Of a stretch of DNA of 8,794 nt, positions 5,721 through 8,794 are shown piece by piece. The stretch's first letter is position 1. Each line of letters begins with the position of its first letter. Under the pieces are notes generated by a model, which worked only from the letters and a program-made list of their open reading frames with translations, was not told where the DNA came from and ran no database searches. The DNA is from Candidatus Thorarchaeota archaeon (GTDB taxonomy: Archaea > Asgardarchaeota > Thorarchaeia > Thorarchaeales > Thorarchaeaceae): positions 1-8,794 of the forward strand of contig JAEOST010000293.1 of NCBI GenBank assembly GCA_016840245.1. Reading direction: 5' to 3'. A program made the translations under genes and the position numbers.

Positions 5721-6743
5721 GTGCCATCGGTTGAAATGATGTCAGAGAACGAGATTAGAGCAAGAAAAGGACTGCCTGAGTTTGCTAAGCAATACAATAT
5801 CGATCCTAAACTTCTCCAAAAGCTATACGGAGGTTATGAGAACACAATCTTCGGTCATAATGAGGATGAAAGAGGAGCAGTTCTGAGGATAACTCCATCT
5901 AGTCACAGAACACTTCAACAGATACGAGCTGAGATTGACTGGCTATCATACCTCACAGAAAATGGAGTCTCTGCAGTTTGCCCTCAGCAATCTGTTGATG
6001 GAAATATAGTAGAAACAATTGAGTATAACGGTTCTTACATGACAGCGGTTTGTTTTGAGTATGCATCAGGCAGGCTAGCAACTCCACAGGACTTCAATGA
6101 AGACCTGTTCCGAAACTGGGGGCAGTTGATGGGCAGGATACATTCTCTCACAAAGAACTACTCCCCAGAGCCAGACATCACGAAGAGATGGGAGTGGTAT
6201 GAGGATTCATACTTAAATCGAGAGAGCATTCCCTCGAATCAGGTGAAAGTTCTAGAGAGATTCGACAGTGTGATTGAATATATCCGTGATCTTCCAATCA
6301 ACAATGATTCTTACGGACTCATTCACATGGATATGCATCATCAGAATCTCTTCCTAGATGGGAAAAAAATCACTCTGCTTGATTTCGATGACTGTCAATA
6401 TGGGTTCTTCATTCTTGATATTGCAAATACACTTGGCTTCTCCATCTGGGAGAAAAACAAGAATGAAACTAACCGAGAGTTTGCCACACGTTTTCTTGAC
6501 TGCTTCATGGAAGGGTACGAGAGGGAGAATCAACTTGATGACGTTTGGATGGAGAATCTCCCTACAGCCATGAAGGTGTTTGAATTCATTCACTACATAG
6601 CTTTCAATCAAGATTATGATTTAGCTGGTAATGGTTCGTTTGAAGAGCTTGATTCGAAGACACAGAATACTTTAGCGCGTTATATTCTCAGCATTGAAAA
6701 AAACCTAGACTATATTGACAACACATTCTGTCCCTATACATAG
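5721..6743 (+). CDS. APH / choline-kinase-fold phosphotransferase
   Basis: 340 residues. The N-lobe shows a glycine turn (YGGYENTIFG, about 36-45), the AVLRITPSSHR strand with Arg56 where many kinases keep Lys, and a helix with Glu71 (RAEIDWLSYL). The catalytic loop is LIHMDMHHQNLF with His202, Asp204 and Asn209 (the HxDxxxxN motif), followed by LLDFDDCQYGFFILDIAN with Asp221 and Asp223 for metal. This is the aminoglycoside phosphotransferase (APH) Pfam family, whose members phosphorylate hydroxyls on small molecules or proteins. The layout is nearest to homoserine kinase II-like or YihE/SrkA-like branches, but the substrate is not fixed by sequence and drug resistance is not implied. The start is uncertain: GTG at 5721 lacks a good Shine-Dalgarno site, and ATG codons at 5736 and 5739 are alternatives. 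It is monocistronic and convergent with the surface protein gene. Confidence 0.9.
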   Translation: MPSVEMMSENEIRARKGLPEFAKQYNIDPKLLQKLYGGYENTIFGHNEDERGAVLRITPSSHRTLQQIRAEIDWLSYLTENGVSAVCPQQSVDGNIVETIEYNGSYMTAVCFEYASGRLATPQDFNEDLFRNWGQLMGRIHSLTKNYSPEPDITKRWEWYEDSYLNRESIPSNQVKVLERFDSVIEYIRDLPINNDSYGLIHMDMHHQNLFLDGKKITLLDFDDCQYGFFILDIANTLGFSIWEKNKNETNREFATRFLDCFMEGYERENQLDDVWMENLPTAMKVFEFIHYIAFNQDYDLAGNGSFEELDSKTQNTLARYILSIEKNLDYIDNTFCPYT

Positions 6744-6753
6744 AATGAAGGAA

Positions 6754-6779
6754 TGCCCACTACCTGCAAGGTAGAGGCA
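6754..6779. terminator. Strong hairpin between convergent genes, possible bidirectional terminator
   Basis: CTACCT-GCA-AGGTAG forms a perfect 6-bp stem with a 3-base loop. Beyond a 2x1 internal loop it is extended by TGCC (6754-6757) pairing with GGCA (6776-6779). It sits 11 bases after the phosphotransferase stop and 25 bases from the stop of the convergent surface protein. No U-tract follows on either strand, so intrinsic termination is unproven; mRNA end protection is another option. Confidence 0.4.
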
Positions 6780-6803
6780 CTCAATCATATGAGGACCACA
6801 ATC

Positions 6804-8794
6804 TTAGAGAATCTCTTTCCTGTGAAGTATCTCAATAACTACTAAGAATGCAACAAACACTCCAACCCAAGTTAGAATGATGATACCCCATGATTCCAGT
6901 GCAGAGGGGGGTATTGGTGGAAGTGTTGGTGGCTCGGGAGTTGTCGTTACAACTGGTATGGTTGAGGTTGTCACAACTGGAGTGGTAGTTCCAGAGGGTG
7001 TCGTGGATGTTGAAGACCCTTGTTCAACAACTTCTACGAAGACCTGATCAGATGCCGTGTTTCCACCAACATCTACAACAACTATGGTGTAGTTATACTC
7101 GCCAACTGAAAGCCCGTCCACAGATACCTCAATAGGACTTGCTAACCACATCTCTGAACTGACTACTACACCATCCCTGTAGACATCATATGTCGATGGG
7201 TGAAGGTCTGAGGGAGTCCAAGTGATTGTGCTACCAGTATCTCCTTCAGTGTACTCGATGTCAACAGGGCTGTCAATTGTCGGGGCAGTGATGTCAAGAA
7301 CTGTTACTAGAACAGTATCTGTTACGAAGTTATCATCACCATCATAGACCCAAATGGTAATCTCATTGACACCAAATGGCAGCCCGTCTAGAGTGATTGT
7401 GATTAGCTCCGAGCTAGAATTCCACAATCCCGACTTTAGAATTGAACCATTTCCATAGATGACATATCTCGATGGATGGAGGTCGGATGGGTTCCATGTT
7501 ATGGAGATACCAGTTTCGCCCTCACCGAAGGAGAAGTCTACTGGTTCATCTATGACAGGTGCAGTACCATCATAAACAGTAACGATTACTATGTTTGTTG
7601 CTAAGTTTGCACTCTCATCAAATATACGCAGGGTGTAGTTATAGTCCCCTAGTGCAAGCCCATCGAGGGATACACTGATTGTTTCCCAACTTGCATTCCA
7701 AGCTCCAGAGAATGTTAGTACATCCTCTATGAACACCTCATAGCTAAGAGGATAGTAATCAGTGAGGATCCATACAATCTGAGTTCCAACAGCATTCTCA
7801 AGAACTGTAGTATCTACAAATGTGAAGATCATGGGAGCTGTACCGTCCAAGACTGTAACAGATACTGTATCAGATATCGAATTGCCAGTTTCATCATAGG
7901 CTAAGATAGTATAGCTGAATTCACCTGCAGACAATCCAAGAATATCAATCTCTATCATTTGATTTGTTGTAGTCCATGCCCCTGAACTGATGACGATTCC
8001 CTCCCAGAGTACATAGTAAATGGATGGATGGCTATCAGTTATGTTCCACTTGATCACTCCAACAACATCACCCTCACTATATTCCTGATCCAAGGGATTG
8101 TCAACTACTGGAGATGTGCCATCTACAACGGTGACCCATACTGTATCAGTAGCAGTATTACCATAGTCATCTAGTAGCCAGATGGTAAAGTTATGAACAC
8201 CAATAGGTAATCCACTGGCACCTGTAGATAACATCTGACCTGTTGAAATCCAAGGATTATTTCTAACAATCGCACCGTTTCTATAGATTCTATAATGATC
8301 AGGATCGCTATCCCACGCATCCCAAGAAATTGATCCAGCGTTCTCCCCCTCATTATACTGAAAATCGTCAGGACCATCTACAGTAGGTGCTGACAAGTCA
8401 GAAACTGTAACCAAGATTGAGTCACTGGCAATGTTAGTATCTCCATCTGTCACATTTATTGTGAACATATAGGTGTTCAACGAGAGGCCATCTATTGAAA
8501 CTGCAATAGTTTCTGCACTAGAATTCCAAGATCCGGATTCAATTGGCGTTCCATCTCGATAGACGACAAAGGTTGATGGATTGAGATCCAAAGGATGCCA
8601 AGATATCACATTACCCACAGAACCCAATGCTACAATTTGATCTGAGGGATGATTGACATAAGGAAGGTTAGTGTCGTACACTGTCACTAAAACCTCATCA
8701 GATGTGGAGTTACCAGCAATATCAGTGACAACCAATGTGTACCTGTAGAGGGATATAGAGAGGCTGTCCACCATGACAGCAATACTCTCCCCGG
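6804..8794 (-). CDS. Large cell-surface protein of tandem Ig-like repeats with stalk and C-terminal membrane anchor (N-terminus missing)
   Basis: The frame runs off the right edge. The ATG at 8774 lies inside a repeat and is not the start. 662 residues are visible. They comprise part of one repeat, six complete Ig/HYR-like beta-sandwich repeats of about 92 residues, a Ser/Thr/Pro stalk of some 45 residues (about 20 Ser/Thr), a hydrophobic helix (WGIIILTWVGVFVAFLVVIE) and the short basic tail HRKEIL. This is a type I membrane topology with repeats outside the cell. Repeat hallmarks are ITW, DLHPS, VYRDG, a Trp in SGxWNSS, DGL, and GNxAxDxVxVTVxDGTAP. About ten N-glycosylation sequons (NSS, NVT, NFT, NYT and so on) are visible, and the stalk suits O-glycosylation. 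By analogy with other archaeal proteins it may be an adhesin or envelope component. No enzymatic motif or sorting signal is visible. Confidence 0.9.
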   Translation of the reverse strand, partial: GESIAVMVDSLSISLYRYTLVVTDIAGNSTSDEVLVTVYDTNLPYVNHPSDQIVALGSVGNVISWHPLDLNPSTFVVYRDGTPIESGSWNSSAETIAVSIDGLSLNTYMFTINVTDGDTNIASDSILVTVSDLSAPTVDGPDDFQYNEGENAGSISWDAWDSDPDHYRIYRNGAIVRNNPWISTGQMLSTGASGLPIGVHNFTIWLLDDYGNTATDTVWVTVVDGTSPVVDNPLDQEYSEGDVVGVIKWNITDSHPSIYYVLWEGIVISSGAWTTTNQMIEIDILGLSAGEFSYTILAYDETGNSISDTVSVTVLDGTAPMIFTFVDTTVLENAVGTQIVWILTDYYPLSYEVFIEDVLTFSGAWNASWETISVSLDGLALGDYNYTLRIFDESANLATNIVIVTVYDGTAPVIDEPVDFSFGEGETGISITWNPSDLHPSRYVIYGNGSILKSGLWNSSSELITITLDGLPFGVNEITIWVYDGDDNFVTDTVLVTVLDITAPTIDSPVDIEYTEGDTGSTITWTPSDLHPSTYDVYRDGVVVSSEMWLASPIEVSVDGLSVGEYNYTIVVVDVGGNTASDQVFVEVVEQGSSTSTTPSGTTTPVVTTSTIPVVTTTPEPPTLPPIPPSALESWGIIILTWVGVFVAFLVVIEILHRKEIL
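7014..8794 (-). repeat. Tandem 276-base coding repeats (six complete units plus one partial)
   Basis: Unit boundaries, taken at the Pro of the TAP/TSP/NLP junction, fall at 8663, 8387, 8111, 7835, 7559 and 7283, exactly 276 bases (92 residues) apart. The last unit, nearest the membrane, is 270 bases because it lacks two residues around WLASPIEV. Units differ clearly in sequence, so this is an old duplication and not a recent expansion. A further partial unit runs to the right edge. Confidence 0.9.

Noticed and set aside
5721..6743. Aminoglycoside resistance gene
   Set aside because: The APH motif covers many kinases of small molecules; nothing in the sequence or context points to drug modification.
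8171..8794. ATG at 8774 as the start of the repeat protein
   Set aside because: The frame stays open to the window edge and the residues before it (GESIAV) continue the repeat pattern seen elsewhere (AETIAVSIDGL), so the ATG is internal.
7014..8794. CRISPR array or recent tandem repeat
   Set aside because: The 276-base periodicity is coding and divergent between units; there are no short identical repeats with unique spacers.

Overview
The window looks archaeal, most likely from an Asgard archaeon and perhaps Thorarchaeia. The signs are Shine-Dalgarno motifs of the GGTGA/GGAGG type close to starts, a TATA-like box (TTTTAAATATA at 3678-3688), GTG and TTG starts, a stand-alone Lrp/AsnC RAM domain, a DUF3795 protein, and a large membrane-anchored protein of Ig-like repeats with a Ser/Thr/Pro stalk. 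The lineage is an inference from style and gene content. There is no rRNA or other phylogenetic marker here.

Layout. 1-633 (+) is the C-terminal part of a gene that enters from the left edge; its ending resembles C-terminal regions of Roco/LRR-type multidomain signalling proteins. 703-1371 (+) is a UPF0173/UlaG-like metallo-hydrolase with a TTG start. A leftward cluster follows, read from 3562 down to 1481: a C45/AAT-family Ntn acyltransferase or amidohydrolase, then 21 bases later (or 6 with the alternative start) a second and unrelated metallo-beta-lactamase-fold hydrolase, then 75 bases later a RAM-only regulator. A divergent control region (3563-3766) separates this cluster from a DUF3795 Cys-rich protein (3767-4219, +).

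4220-4737 holds no clear intact gene. It contains two minus-strand reading frames that read like one gene broken by a frameshift (4226-4583). A six-helix membrane protein of unknown function (4738-5589, -) is divergent from an APH/choline-kinase-fold phosphotransferase (5721-6743, +). A strong hairpin (6754-6779) lies between that gene and the convergent gene at the right edge. That gene (6804-8794, -) encodes a large surface protein with six complete Ig-like repeats; five adjacent units are kept at exactly 276 bases with no insertion or deletion. Its N-terminus lies outside the window.

How the genes fit together. Only the acyltransferase-MBL pair is tightly linked, and it may act on one class of acylated or amide/lactone substrate. 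The other genes alternate strand and look like separate transcription units. I see no mobile element, CRISPR array, tRNA or rRNA, and no clear multi-gene system of a new kind. The most unusual items are the phase-locked repeat protein, the Roco-like C-terminus, the acyltransferase-MBL pair and the frameshifted gene.
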